Source: Planococcus sp. ISL-110
Lineage (GTDB): Bacteria; Bacillota; Bacilli; Bacillales_A; Planococcaceae
DNA length: 64,000 bases
Reading direction: 5' to 3'
NCBI RefSeq assembly: GCF_018613575.1
Contig: NZ_JAGGPX010000015.1
Coordinates: 62,001 to 126,000 of the forward strand
Position numbers and translations under genes: made by a program. Positions 9,306-17,971 of the stretch are shown here, piece after piece. The number at the start of each line of letters is the position of its first letter. Positions within the stretch are counted from its first letter, which is position 1. Under the pieces are notes generated by a model. It worked only from the letters and a program-made list of their open reading frames with translations, had not been told where the DNA came from and did no database searches.

Positions 9306-9920
9306 ATGGATCCGAAAAGCATGCTGGATAAAGTGAAAAACCGCATTCCTGATGTATTGGGAAACAAGGATTTTTCAAAATATGCAATTCTCTTGCCCCT
9401 TATCGAAAAAAGGGGAGAAATTCATGTCCTCTTTGAAGTCCGTTCCTATGACCTAAGAAACCAGCCGGGGGAAATCTGTTTTCCTGGTGGCAGAATTGAT
9501 TTTCAGGATCAGACGGAAGAAGACACCGCCGTCCGGGAAACAATCGAAGAATTGGGGATAGAAAGAGCTGAAATCTCAGACATCTTTCCATTGGACTATA
9601 TTGTTTCGCCTTTTGGTATGATTGTATACACCTTTGCCGGCGTCATCGATAGAGGGGCTGTGTTTACACCCAATCCTCCCGAAGTGGATAGCATCTTTAC
9701 GGTGCCGTTATCCTTTTTCGTGGAAAAAGAGCCGAAAGTGTACCGTATCAATTTTGATATCCAGCCGGAGGCAAGCTTTCCTTATGATTTGATTGCCGGA
9801 GGGGAAAATTACAATTGGCGGACGCGTCAGGTTGACGAATATTTCTATATTTATGAAGATAAAGTCATCTGGGGCCTAACCGCTAAAATTCTTTCACACT
9901 TTGTAGAGATCATTCGCTGA
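9306..9920 (+). CDS. Nudix hydrolase, CoA diphosphatase type
   Basis: Probable coenzyme A pyrophosphatase (NudL/YeaB-like), hydrolysing CoA or its derivatives to phosphopantetheine and 3',5'-ADP. It has 204 residues. The UPF0035 signature upstream of the Nudix box is seen as RSYDLRNQPGEICFPGG (46-62), and the Nudix core RETIEELGI lies at 77-85 with the metal-binding glutamates. GATGAGGTG precedes ATG 9306. It lies about 100 bases after the helicase with no clear terminator between, so co-transcription is possible. Confidence 0.87.
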   Translation: MDPKSMLDKVKNRIPDVLGNKDFSKYAILLPLIEKRGEIHVLFEVRSYDLRNQPGEICFPGGRIDFQDQTEEDTAVRETIEELGIERAEISDIFPLDYIVSPFGMIVYTFAGVIDRGAVFTPNPPEVDSIFTVPLSFFVEKEPKVYRINFDIQPEASFPYDLIAGGENYNWRTRQVDEYFYIYEDKVIWGLTAKILSHFVEIIR

Positions 9921-10062
9921 ATGGTCTTTTTGTTTTGTAAAGGTACGGGTCTTTTATCGCAATTTCGGAATTGTAGGCGGAGAAGCTTTTAAAGGACAGA
10001 AGGAACGTGTATAATTATTCATATGACTGATAATTAAAATTATTTTTATAAAAGGAGTCCTG

Positions 10063-11139
10063 ATGATGACTACATATCAACTTGAGGTTATTGAGAACAA
10101 CAGCAAAAAAACAAAGCCGGTGAAAGACCAGGTGCCATTCGGGACTACGTTTACAGATCATATGTACATCCTGGAATACGAAACCCAAAAAGGCTGGTAC
10201 GATCCGAAAATTGTTCCTTACGGCCCGATTACTTTAGATCCGGCAGCGATGATTTTTCATTATGGCCAAACGGTCTTTGAAGGCATGAAAGCCTATCACA
10301 CTGAGGACGGACGCATCTTATTGTTCCGCCCGGAAAAAAACTTTGAGCGCCTGAACCTTTCAAGCGAGCGCCTGAGCATTCCGCCAATTGATGAAGAGCA
10401 GGCTTTAGAGCATTTGACGCAATTGGTCAAGCTTGAAAAGGATTGGGTCCCGAAAACACCGGGAACTTCCCTATATATCCGTCCCTACATCATTGCGACA
10501 GACGCCAACCTTGCAGTCGGACCGTCTCAAACCTATAAATACATGGTGATCCTGTCACCGGTAGGCTCTTATTTCCCAGGCGGCCTTCAGCCGGTTGTCA
10601 TCCATGTGGAAGATAAATTCACCCGCGCAGTAAAAGGCGGAACCGGCATGGCCAAAACAGCCGGAAACTATTCAGCTGGCTATCAAGCTCAGGCCAATGC
10701 CAAGAAAGAAGGCAATGCGGACGTCCTATGGCTGGATGGCGTTGAGAAAAAATACATTGAAGAAGTGGGCAGCATGAACATCTTCTTCAAAATCAACGGG
10801 GAAGTCGTAACGCCTGAGTTGAATGGCAGCATCCTAAAAGGCATTACCCGCATGTCCATTATTGAATTGCTTGGCACATGGGGAATTACCGTAACAGAAA
10901 AACGTGTTTCCATTAATGAACTGTACGAAGCTTACGAAGCCGGCCACGTGGAGGAAGTCTTCGGCACCGGTACGGCCGCGGTCATTTCTCCCGTCGGAGA
11001 GCTGAACTGGCAAGGCAAGAAAATGATTATCAATAACCATGAAATTGGTGAATTGTCGCAAAAACTATACGATACAATCACGGGCATCCAAACAGGAAAG
11101 ATTGAAGATACACTGGGCTGGACCGTGGAAGTAAAGTAA
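10063..11139 (+). CDS. ilvE: Branched-chain amino acid aminotransferase
   Basis: PLP enzyme interconverting leucine, isoleucine and valine with their 2-oxo acids. It has 358 residues of fold type IV, large BCAT subgroup. The PLP lysine is Lys198 in GTGMAKTAGNY; IFHYGQTVFEGMKAY and FGTGTAAVISPVG are BCAT signatures. Two adjacent ATGs (10063, 10066) follow AAAGGAG; either could be used. A TATAAT -10 element is seen at 10010-10015 without a clear -35, and no T-box precedes it. BCATs can also transaminate the keto acid of methionine salvage, and no mtnE is present in the mtn cluster at 31-37 kb, so an extra role there is possible (inference). Confidence 0.93.
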   Translation: MMTTYQLEVIENNSKKTKPVKDQVPFGTTFTDHMYILEYETQKGWYDPKIVPYGPITLDPAAMIFHYGQTVFEGMKAYHTEDGRILLFRPEKNFERLNLSSERLSIPPIDEEQALEHLTQLVKLEKDWVPKTPGTSLYIRPYIIATDANLAVGPSQTYKYMVILSPVGSYFPGGLQPVVIHVEDKFTRAVKGGTGMAKTAGNYSAGYQAQANAKKEGNADVLWLDGVEKKYIEEVGSMNIFFKINGEVVTPELNGSILKGITRMSIIELLGTWGITVTEKRVSINELYEAYEAGHVEEVFGTGTAAVISPVGELNWQGKKMIINNHEIGELSQKLYDTITGIQTGKIEDTLGWTVEVK

Positions 11140-11168
11140 AACCAGCATGACTAATTGTATTGCTTGAG

Positions 11169-11219
11169 CCCGCGGCTATCAGCTTATCCTAAAGGATAAG
11201 CCGATAGCCGCGGGTTTTT
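11169..11219 (+). terminator. Terminator after ilvE
   Basis: Long hairpin CCCGCGGCTATC...GATAGCCGCGGG with an inner GCTTATCC/GGATAAGC stem and a T5 tail. Confidence 0.9.
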
Positions 11220-11492
11220 AGCTGTTCTGTGGAATGTAAGGTTTAAAAATAATGACAAGAGAGAACGTATTTAAAGAAAGACAGGATTTTTTATGTTATG
11301 TTAGAAAACGGCAATTTTGCTGTAAGCAGGAAATCAAATCTTGGGTAGACTATGTATGTTGGACTAATTAATTTAGTAGGTATTGTTCTGCTGTGGGAAA
11401 TCCTCAGAACAAAGAGCGCTGGCTGCATGACCCGCAATTCTATGGGCCCGAAAGCAGAGCCGATTTGCGGAATACCAGAAGGAGAAGATCAT

Positions 11493-11513
11493 TAGTTCAA
11501 CTTATATAGTTTA
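11493..11513 (+). repeat. Short dispersed motif, copy 2
   Basis: Contains TTCAACTTATATAG and is identical over 21 bases to 49355-49375. It sits just upstream of the ribosome binding site of the Bcr/CflA gene. The rest of the 11220-11542 gap has no confident gene. Confidence 0.6.
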
Positions 11514-11542
11514 TTTTTATGAAAAAAGAAGGTGTAAAAGTA

Positions 11543-12748
11543 TTGGAAAGTTTAACTGGCTTAAAACGCGTCCATTTTATTTTGCTGATGGGTGCTTTAA
11601 CTTCTTTAATTCCGTTCACAATCGATATGTATTTACCCGCTTTTCCAATTCTTGCGGACGTCTATGAGACAAACGCGACATCTGTTCAATTGAGTTTAAC
11701 CGCTTGTCTGCTGGGACTGGCACTTGGCCAATTGATCACTGGTGCACTCAGTGATATGCAGGGAAGACGAAAGCCATTATTGATTTCCCTGGTTGCCTAC
11801 ATAGTAGCATCAGTGGCTTGTATATTTGCTCCGAATATCTACATATTCGTTCTCCTGCGTTTTGTACAGGGCTTTGCTGCTTCCGGTGGGCTGGTTATTT
11901 CCCGGGCAATAGTTCGGGACGTCAGCAACGGGGCAGAATTGACAAGGTTATTTGCCTTATTGATGGTTGTCAACAATCTGGTGCCCTTGCTGGCGCCTTC
12001 TGTCGGCAGTGGTGTTTTGCTGTTTGCAGACTGGAGAGGAATTTTCCTGGTGCTGACGGTGCTGGGAATCGTCCTCCTGCTGATTTCCGGCTTTCGCTTA
12101 AAGGAAAGTTTACCGCCTGAAAAACGTGTCCCGAGCAACTTGAAGTCGACCTTCAGCAATTTTGCAGGGATTTTAAAGAACCGCCAGTTTACAGGGTATG
12201 CGTTGGCGCAGGGTTTTCTGATCGGCGGCGTTTTCGCTTATGTGTCGGGGACTCCTTTCATCTATCAGAATATCTACGGGGCATCACCTCAAGCTTTCAG
12301 CCTGCTGTTCGGCATGAATGGCATTGGACTGATCATCGGCAGTTACGCTGTTGGCCGGTACTCGTATGTCTGGTCTGAAAAGCGGTTTTTGGAAACTGCC
12401 CTCTATACTGCCACCACCGCCGGTGCCGTTTTATTGGCCGTGATTCTGCTGGGAGGTCCTTTGTGGGCAGTCGTCATCCCCATCTTCTTTTTCATCACGT
12501 CGATTGGCGTGGTGGGGACGGCCGCTTTCACCCTTGCGATGGAAAGCCAGGGCCATGTGGCAGGAAGTGCCTCTGCTTTGCTGGGGCTGCTCCCTTTTAT
12601 CCTCGGAGCTGCGACTGCGCCGTTGGTGGGAATTGCTGGAGAAAACACGGCAGTTCCCATGGGCCTGATCATCTTTACCATGTGCTTGATTGCACTGCTG
12701 GCATATCTACTGCTGGCAAAAAACGCCACTGCATCAACTGCTGAATAA
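11543..12748 (+). CDS. Bcr/CflA-family multidrug MFS transporter
   Basis: Proton-driven drug efflux pump of the major facilitator superfamily, DHA1 group, with 12 predicted membrane spans. The TTG at 11543 is preferred (401 residues): AGAAGGTG ends 8 bases before it, while an in-frame ATG at 11519 lacks a ribosome binding site. Motifs seen: PFTIDMYLPAFP in TM1, the Bcr motif A GALSDMQGRRKPLL, and RFVQGFAASGG followed by SRAIVRD. Substrate unknown (bicyclomycin, chloramphenicol and others in relatives). A Noc-site-like palindrome lies inside the gene at 11897-11910. Confidence 0.87.
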   Translation: MESLTGLKRVHFILLMGALTSLIPFTIDMYLPAFPILADVYETNATSVQLSLTACLLGLALGQLITGALSDMQGRRKPLLISLVAYIVASVACIFAPNIYIFVLLRFVQGFAASGGLVISRAIVRDVSNGAELTRLFALLMVVNNLVPLLAPSVGSGVLLFADWRGIFLVLTVLGIVLLLISGFRLKESLPPEKRVPSNLKSTFSNFAGILKNRQFTGYALAQGFLIGGVFAYVSGTPFIYQNIYGASPQAFSLLFGMNGIGLIIGSYAVGRYSYVWSEKRFLETALYTATTAGAVLLAVILLGGPLWAVVIPIFFFITSIGVVGTAAFTLAMESQGHVAGSASALLGLLPFILGAATAPLVGIAGENTAVPMGLIIFTMCLIALLAYLLLAKNATASTAE

Positions 12749-12752
12749 TCTG

Positions 12753-12779
12753 AAGCCCGGAAATTTATCTGGGCTTTTT
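12753..12779 (+). terminator. Weak terminator after the Bcr/CflA gene
   Basis: AAGCCC / GGGCTT short stem with a 12-base loop and T5. Confidence 0.5.
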
Positions 12780-12896
12780 GTATTGTGTAAAAATGCCTAT
12801 TTTTAACAATTTACAAAAGCTAAACAATTTTCTCATCAGCGCTTAATAAACAAACCCTACACTGGGTATGTTGATCAAATGACTGGAGGAGAAAAA

Positions 12897-14324
12897 ATGA
12901 TACATAAAAACTTGAAATTGAAAGTACTTCCGATTGCCGTGGCTTGTGCTGTGGCGCTGACAGGCATCAATTCTTTTGCTCTATCAGCTGACGCGCATGC
13001 ACCTGTCAAGAACCAAGGAAAAGCACCTGAGCACAGCCAAGGCAAAAGCAAAGACGGCAAAAAAGATAAAGCACAGAACATTATTTTCCTGATTGGCGAC
13101 GGTGTTGGAACATCGTATACATCGGCTTACCGCTACCTGCAGGACGATGCTTCAAGCAAGTTGGTTGAAGACATGTCCTTTGATTCATATTTGGTTGGAC
13201 AGCAATCGACTTATCCGGAAGATCCTGACCAAAATATCACGGATTCCGCTTCATCTGCTACCGCCATGGCTGCCGGTATTAAAACCTATAACAATGCAAT
13301 CGCCGTAGACAACGATGAAAGCGAAGTGAAAACAGTCCTTGAAGCAGCCAAAGAAAAAGGCAAAGCAACGGGATTGGTCTCAACTTCCGAAATCACACAC
13401 GCCACACCGGCCTCATTCGGCGCTCACGACATTGCGCGGAAAAACATGAACGCGATTGCGGATGATTATTACGACGAATTAATCGATGGCGAGCACAAAG
13501 TCGATGTTCTTCTGGGTGGGGGAGTCAATTTGTTCGATCGGACGGACCGTAACCTTACGGAAGAGTTTCAGAAAGACGGCTACAGCTATATCACAGACCG
13601 GGATGAGTTGTTAAGCAGCGATGACGAGCAAGTGCTTGGATTGTTTGCACCGGCCGGTCTTCCGAAAATGATTGACCGTGACGACAGCACACCATCATTG
13701 GCAGAGATGACTGAATCGGCGATTGACCGGTTGTCCCAAGATGAAGAAGGCTTCTTCCTTATGGTGGAAGGCAGCCAGGTCGATTGGGCAGGGCATGACA
13801 ACGACATAGTGGCTGCGATGAGCGAGATGGAGGACTATGACAAAGCGTTTCAGGCAGCAATCAAATTTGCTGAAGAAGACGGCAATACGTTAGTTGTTGC
13901 AACCGCTGACCATTCGACGGGCGGTTTCTCAATCGGCGCGGACGGCATCTATAACTGGTTCGGAGAGCCGATCAAAGCGGCAAAACGTACACCGGATTTC
14001 ATGGCTGAAAAAATCGTCGGCGGCGCTGGCGTGGAAGAAACCTTGAGCGAGTATATCGACCTTGATCTGACAGCGGAAGAAATTGATACCGTGAAAAAAG
14101 CAGCAGAGGGCGGCAAGTACAGAGACATCGACAATTCCATCGAGAAGATTTTCGATAAACGCTCCCATACAGGCTGGACAACCGGTGGCCACACAGGAGA
14201 AGATGTCCCTGTTTACGCATACGGTCCAGCAAGCGATAAATTCGCAGGACAGCTCGACAATACCGACCACGCAAAAATCATCTTTGATTTACTGAAAGCA
14301 AAAGTGGAAATCAACGATAACTAA
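12897..14324 (+). CDS. Secreted alkaline phosphatase (PhoA type)
   Basis: Metal-dependent phosphomonoesterase releasing phosphate outside the cell. ATG 12897 follows GGAGGAG; an ATG 18 bases earlier overlaps that site. It has 475 residues with a signal peptide (about 1-33, hydrophobic LPIAVACAVALTGI). Active-site elements: IFLIGDG (Asp68 metal ligand), TDSASSATA with nucleophile Ser117, EGSQVDWAGHDND, TADHSTGG and TGGHTGEDVPV. A basic linker (about 38-60) separates the signal from the catalytic domain. Upstream, TTTACA (12810) and TAAACA (12821) at an 11-base period resemble PhoP half-sites, weakly suggesting phosphate-starvation control. Confidence 0.9.
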   Translation: MIHKNLKLKVLPIAVACAVALTGINSFALSADAHAPVKNQGKAPEHSQGKSKDGKKDKAQNIIFLIGDGVGTSYTSAYRYLQDDASSKLVEDMSFDSYLVGQQSTYPEDPDQNITDSASSATAMAAGIKTYNNAIAVDNDESEVKTVLEAAKEKGKATGLVSTSEITHATPASFGAHDIARKNMNAIADDYYDELIDGEHKVDVLLGGGVNLFDRTDRNLTEEFQKDGYSYITDRDELLSSDDEQVLGLFAPAGLPKMIDRDDSTPSLAEMTESAIDRLSQDEEGFFLMVEGSQVDWAGHDNDIVAAMSEMEDYDKAFQAAIKFAEEDGNTLVVATADHSTGGFSIGADGIYNWFGEPIKAAKRTPDFMAEKIVGGAGVEETLSEYIDLDLTAEEIDTVKKAAEGGKYRDIDNSIEKIFDKRSHTGWTTGGHTGEDVPVYAYGPASDKFAGQLDNTDHAKIIFDLLKAKVEINDN

Positions 14325-14359
14325 GGCAACATAAAACAGCAGTGAAATGAGGAACTGAC

Positions 14360-15001
14360 ATGAAAAAGGCCATTTGTTTATTGGCGCTTTCCGCGATCTT
14401 GCTTGGAGGGTGTACAGAAAAGGCAGATTCGACAGTGGTGGCTTCGGCCGCCGGGCAAAACGATATTCCGGAGTATTACGCAGACTACGTGCTGAGTCCG
14501 CAAGTGACGGATGATCGCATGCTGCAGGAAGCTGGACAAAATCAGCGGGATGCCAAAGGCGAAGCCACAGCCAAGGCGGTGAACATGGACAAGGAAACCT
14601 ATGATGTGGGGCCGGTCGAGCTGACTGTAGCGGAATCGAAAATCCTTCAGCTAAAGCCGGATTACAGCCTGATTGATTTTTTCCATTCCTATACTCATGA
14701 CCAGGAATTTAGAGTCGTGAAAATGTTTGTGGAAATCACCAATACTTCGGATAAACCGCTGCATTTTGCGCCAGTGGCCTTATTGGAAACTGCTGCAGAC
14801 GAGCTGAAGATTTGGGAAGATGATATTTACCTGGAAGAACTGAACGGTGAACTTGCTGCCGGTGAAACCAAACGGGGCAACATCGGATTTATTGTCGAAG
14901 GTGGCAGCTTTGACTCGATGAAGATCACCACAAGCGATGTTTATGACAGCCAGGACAATAAAATAGCAGAAGCAATGGAATTCAACAAGCGCTTTGAATA
15001 A
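14360..15001 (+). CDS. Lipoprotein, DUF4352-like
   Basis: Membrane-anchored lipoprotein of 213 residues. The N-terminus MKKAICLLALSAILLGGC ends in a clear lipobox (LLGGC, Cys18). The C-terminal half (about 80-213) has a pattern of hydrophobic strands (EFRVVKMFVEITNTSDKPLHF, AAGETKRGNIGFIVE) like the immunoglobulin/telokin-type DUF4352 and DUF5067 families found in Gram-positive lipoproteins. Function unknown. It lies 35 bases after the alkaline phosphatase with no terminator between, so the two may be co-transcribed. A good terminator follows. Confidence 0.7.
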   Translation: MKKAICLLALSAILLGGCTEKADSTVVASAAGQNDIPEYYADYVLSPQVTDDRMLQEAGQNQRDAKGEATAKAVNMDKETYDVGPVELTVAESKILQLKPDYSLIDFFHSYTHDQEFRVVKMFVEITNTSDKPLHFAPVALLETAADELKIWEDDIYLEELNGELAAGETKRGNIGFIVEGGSFDSMKITTSDVYDSQDNKIAEAMEFNKRFE

Positions 15002-15020
15002 CCAGCAGCAACTGAAGAAA

Positions 15021-15049
15021 AACAGGCTCATTGATGTGAGCCTGTTTTT
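15021..15049 (+). terminator. Terminator
   Basis: AACAGGCTCA / TGAGCCTGTT hairpin followed by T5. The following gap to 15311 holds only a possible -10 (TACAAT near 15160) and no convincing gene. Confidence 0.85.
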
Positions 15050-15311
15050 GTGTTTTCGAGAGCGAATTACGTATTGTCAGCAGTTTCATCTGAATATCTA
15101 AATCATCTGAATTTATAGCTGGATTTTGTTTTTAAAATAAAAATTAGGGTGTATGCTAAATACAATAAAAGAGCACAATGGAATAAATCAGACAGTTAAA
15201 AGGTGAGGGATTCTAAACGCGGAGTGATGATGGTGAGCTGTTGCTCAACTGAAAAGCCATTAGGGAAGCCGGCATAGCAGCTACAGACATTAGTGGAAGG
15301 AGATATTTTCC

Positions 15312-16117
15312 ATGAAACTGATTGAACTTTACATCAGGGAAGTCATGAGGAGGCTTCCTGAAAAAAAGCGTGATGAAGTTGAAGTGGAGTTGCGGGCGAT
15401 GATTGGAGGAATGTTGCCGGAAGACTATTCGGAACAGGACGCTAAAAATATTCTTTCTGACCTGGGCCACCCGCTATGCGGAGCGGCCGATGTATTTGAT
15501 AGGCCCACGGTATTATGATCTCTATCTTCAGCTGCTGAAGCTCATCCTTCCGATTGCCATTACGATAACCACCATCATCATCCTTATTGTCACGATTGTT
15601 TCAGGAGCAGAAAAAGAGCCAATCTTCACCATTATCGGAGATTTGATCGAAAGGGTTATTTCAGGAATCATCAATGCGGTAATCCAGGTAGTGTTCTGGC
15701 TGACACTAGTGCTGGCAGTTGTTGAGCGCGCTGAGCATTCAACATCACAAAGGCCGCTGGCGCTGAATTTTGAAGAATGGACACCGGACGATTTAAGAGA
15801 ATCTCAGGAGCGTCCACATATCTCGGAAGATAAAAAGATACCAAGGAGCCAAATATTCGGCAGCCTGATCTGGACCGCCATCTGGACGACGGTCTACTTT
15901 AATGCAGATAAGCTGCTCGGGATTTATCAGGAAGGGCAACGTGGCGGACTGGAATGTACCACCCCGGTCTTCAATCAGGCATTCCGCCAAAGGCTCGAGG
16001 ATATGTTCGGCGGAACATCGGCACTCAATTGGCTGGCTGATCGGCAGCGTAGTTGTGGCCGTGAGTATTTTTTCGGCTGTTGACGCTATACAAGGGATCC
16101 GGAAAGCAAGAATCTGA
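15312..16117 (+). pseudogene. HAAS-domain membrane protein, two frameshifts
   Basis: An HAAS (DUF1700-like) signalling-domain protein broken in two places. The first 54 codons from ATG 15312 (good GGAAGGAGA site) give a typical HAAS helical start: YIREVMRRLPEKKRDEVEVE then AKNILSDLGHP. The frame then shifts near 15474, consistent with loss of a CG pair, and continues RYAERPMYLIGPRYYDLYLQ plus membrane segments. Near 16030-16037 a GGCT tandem duplication shifts the frame again; the true continuation LIGSVVVAVSIFSAVDA ends at 16117. Intact homologues usually follow a PadR regulator, absent here. The 4-base duplication looks like replication slippage rather than a sequencing slip. Confidence 0.72.
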
Positions 16118-16125
16118 ACAAGATC

Positions 16126-16163
16126 AAAAGCGCGCGGGAGAAACTTGGCCTGTGCGCTTTTTT
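16126..16163 (+). terminator. Terminator
   Basis: AAAAGCGC / GCGCTTTT stem with a long loop and T6, just after the HAAS pseudogene. A T-rich tract (16193-16220) follows in the gap before cstA. Confidence 0.6.
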
Positions 16164-16404
16164 GAGGTCAAAAACAGATTGAAGTATAATGTATTTTTTC
16201 TTTTTTTCTTTTTTTCTTTCTAATACTATTTGATGCGTATAAAAATGCTCCTATATAGATCTAAAAAATAAGCAACAGCAGTTTGTTGGTTACTAATATA
16301 GTTATTTTACAGTATATTTGTTTTTTCTAAATATTATGTTTATATATTAAAAAACATGTTATCATAATTTATGCTTATAACACGACATCAGGAGGAAACG
16401 CCAT

Positions 16405-17841
16405 ATGATTACTTTTTTTGCCGCTTTGGCTTTACTTATTTTAGGTTATGTATTTTATTCGAAATTTATCGAGCGTGTATTTGGAGTCGATGATAGCAAT
16501 CCGACTCCTGCTTATTCCAAAACAGACACACTGGACTTTGTGCCGATGAGCTGGTGGAAAGGCAATCTGATTCAATTATTGAATATTGCGGGCCTTGGCC
16601 CGATATACGGAGCGGTTGCCGGCGCTTTGTATGGACCAGTTGCGTTTGTCTGGATCGTCGTTGGCTGTATTTTTGCCGGAGGGGTGCACGATTACTTTTC
16701 AGGGGTCATGTCCATGCGCCATGGAGGCGCACAATTCCCGACTTTAGTGGGGAAATACCTGGGCAAGAACGCCAAAGTTTTTATCAACGGGGTGTCACTG
16801 GTTTTGATGCTGCTGGTGACTGCAGCTTTTACCGCAGGTCCTGCACAATTGATTGCGCAAATAACGCCAATTAATTTTTTGACAGCTTTAGTTATTATTT
16901 TCTTCTATTTTATCCTGGCGACTATTTTGCCGATCAATAAAGTGATTGGCCGCATTTATCCCTTGTTGGGCGCGATTTTATTGTTTATGGCAGTTGCAGT
17001 AGCTGTTGCCTTGGTTTTCTCTGGAAAACCGATGCCGAACCTGACATTTACGAACCTGCATCCGGGCGAGCTGCCGATTTGGCCATTATTGATGGTAACC
17101 ATTTCGTGCGGTGCGATTTCAGGTTTTCACTGCACACAAAGCCCAATTATTGCACGGACCATGAAAAAAGAAACAGATGGGCGCAAGATTTTTTATGGAG
17201 CCATGATCATTGAAGGCATCATCGCCTTGATCTGGGCAGCAGCCGGGATGACTTTCTTCAACGGTACGGATGGACTGGGAGCGGCACTTGCTGCTGGAGG
17301 CCCATCAGGCGTTGTCAATGAAATCTCAATCTCCTTGCTGGGTACGATGGGCGGATTGCTGGCCATCTTCGGGGTTATCATCCTGCCAATTACGACGGGC
17401 GACACGGCGCTTCGTTCTTCACGGATGATCTTAACGGATATCCTGGCGAAATTTGTAAATATGGAAGGCAAAGTGAAAATCTTGCTAGTAACCATTCCAT
17501 TGGCGATTCCGACTTTCTATATGGCGACAATCGACTATACGTTCCTTTGGAGATACGTTGGCTGGACCAACCAGCTGGTAGCTACGTTCATGCTATGGAC
17601 GGCTGCGGTCTATCTATTGAAAAACTTCAAGCTTCACTGGATAGCTGGAGTGCCCGCCATCTTCATGACGGCCGTGGTTTCCATGTACATCTTCTACGCA
17701 CCGGAAGGATTGAACATGGATTATCAGGTTTCCGCCATAATTGGAGCCTGCATCACCTTGGTGGTATTGCTATGGTATGTGGCTCAAATTATGAAATACA
17801 GAAGCTTGAAGCAGCTGCAGGCAGATTACCGCCCGCTGTAA
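16405..17841 (+). CDS. cstA: CstA-family carbon-starvation transporter
   Basis: Integral membrane transporter (478 residues, many hydrophobic spans) of the CstA/peptide-pyruvate transporter family, taking up peptides or pyruvate. Family signatures: GPIYGAVAGALYGPVAFVWI, FAGGVHDYFSGVMSMRHGG, SGFHCTQSPIIARTM and LPITTGDTALRSSRMIL. It is the short form common in Firmicutes (about 480 residues versus 700 in E. coli CstA). ATG 16405 follows AGGAGGAAACG. No LytTR-type regulatory pair is adjacent, so which substrate it carries is not resolved. Confidence 0.92.
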   Translation: MITFFAALALLILGYVFYSKFIERVFGVDDSNPTPAYSKTDTLDFVPMSWWKGNLIQLLNIAGLGPIYGAVAGALYGPVAFVWIVVGCIFAGGVHDYFSGVMSMRHGGAQFPTLVGKYLGKNAKVFINGVSLVLMLLVTAAFTAGPAQLIAQITPINFLTALVIIFFYFILATILPINKVIGRIYPLLGAILLFMAVAVAVALVFSGKPMPNLTFTNLHPGELPIWPLLMVTISCGAISGFHCTQSPIIARTMKKETDGRKIFYGAMIIEGIIALIWAAAGMTFFNGTDGLGAALAAGGPSGVVNEISISLLGTMGGLLAIFGVIILPITTGDTALRSSRMILTDILAKFVNMEGKVKILLVTIPLAIPTFYMATIDYTFLWRYVGWTNQLVATFMLWTAAVYLLKNFKLHWIAGVPAIFMTAVVSMYIFYAPEGLNMDYQVSAIIGACITLVVLLWYVAQIMKYRSLKQLQADYRPL

Positions 17842-17849
17842 TAAATTCC

Positions 17850-17887
17850 ACAATCCCGCAGGGCGCAGCCTTGTGGGATTGTTTTTT
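17850..17887 (+). terminator. Terminator after cstA
   Basis: CAATCCCGCA / TTGTGGGATTG stem with T6. Confidence 0.8.
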
Positions 17888-17971
17888 GCAAAAACCACAG
17901 GATCAAGTGGAAATAGGATGAATTTACAGTATAGTAAAATTAAATAATCTTATATTCGAGGAGGAAAACAA

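Noticed and set aside
10016-10050. CodY box upstream of ilvE (AATTAAAATTATTTTT).
   Set aside because: Too many mismatches to the CodY consensus and easily produced by AT-rich sequence.
11352-11495. 47-codon frame MYVGLINLVGIVLLWEILRT... upstream of the Bcr/CflA gene, with one hydrophobic segment.
   Set aside because: No ribosome binding site, no recognised family, and its stop falls in the dispersed motif; it could be chance or a gene scrap.
15200-15300. Riboswitch-like text (GAAAAGCCATTAGGGAAGCCGG) before the HAAS pseudogene.
   Set aside because: No complete match to cobalamin, glycine or c-di-AMP aptamers, and no consistent pairing found.
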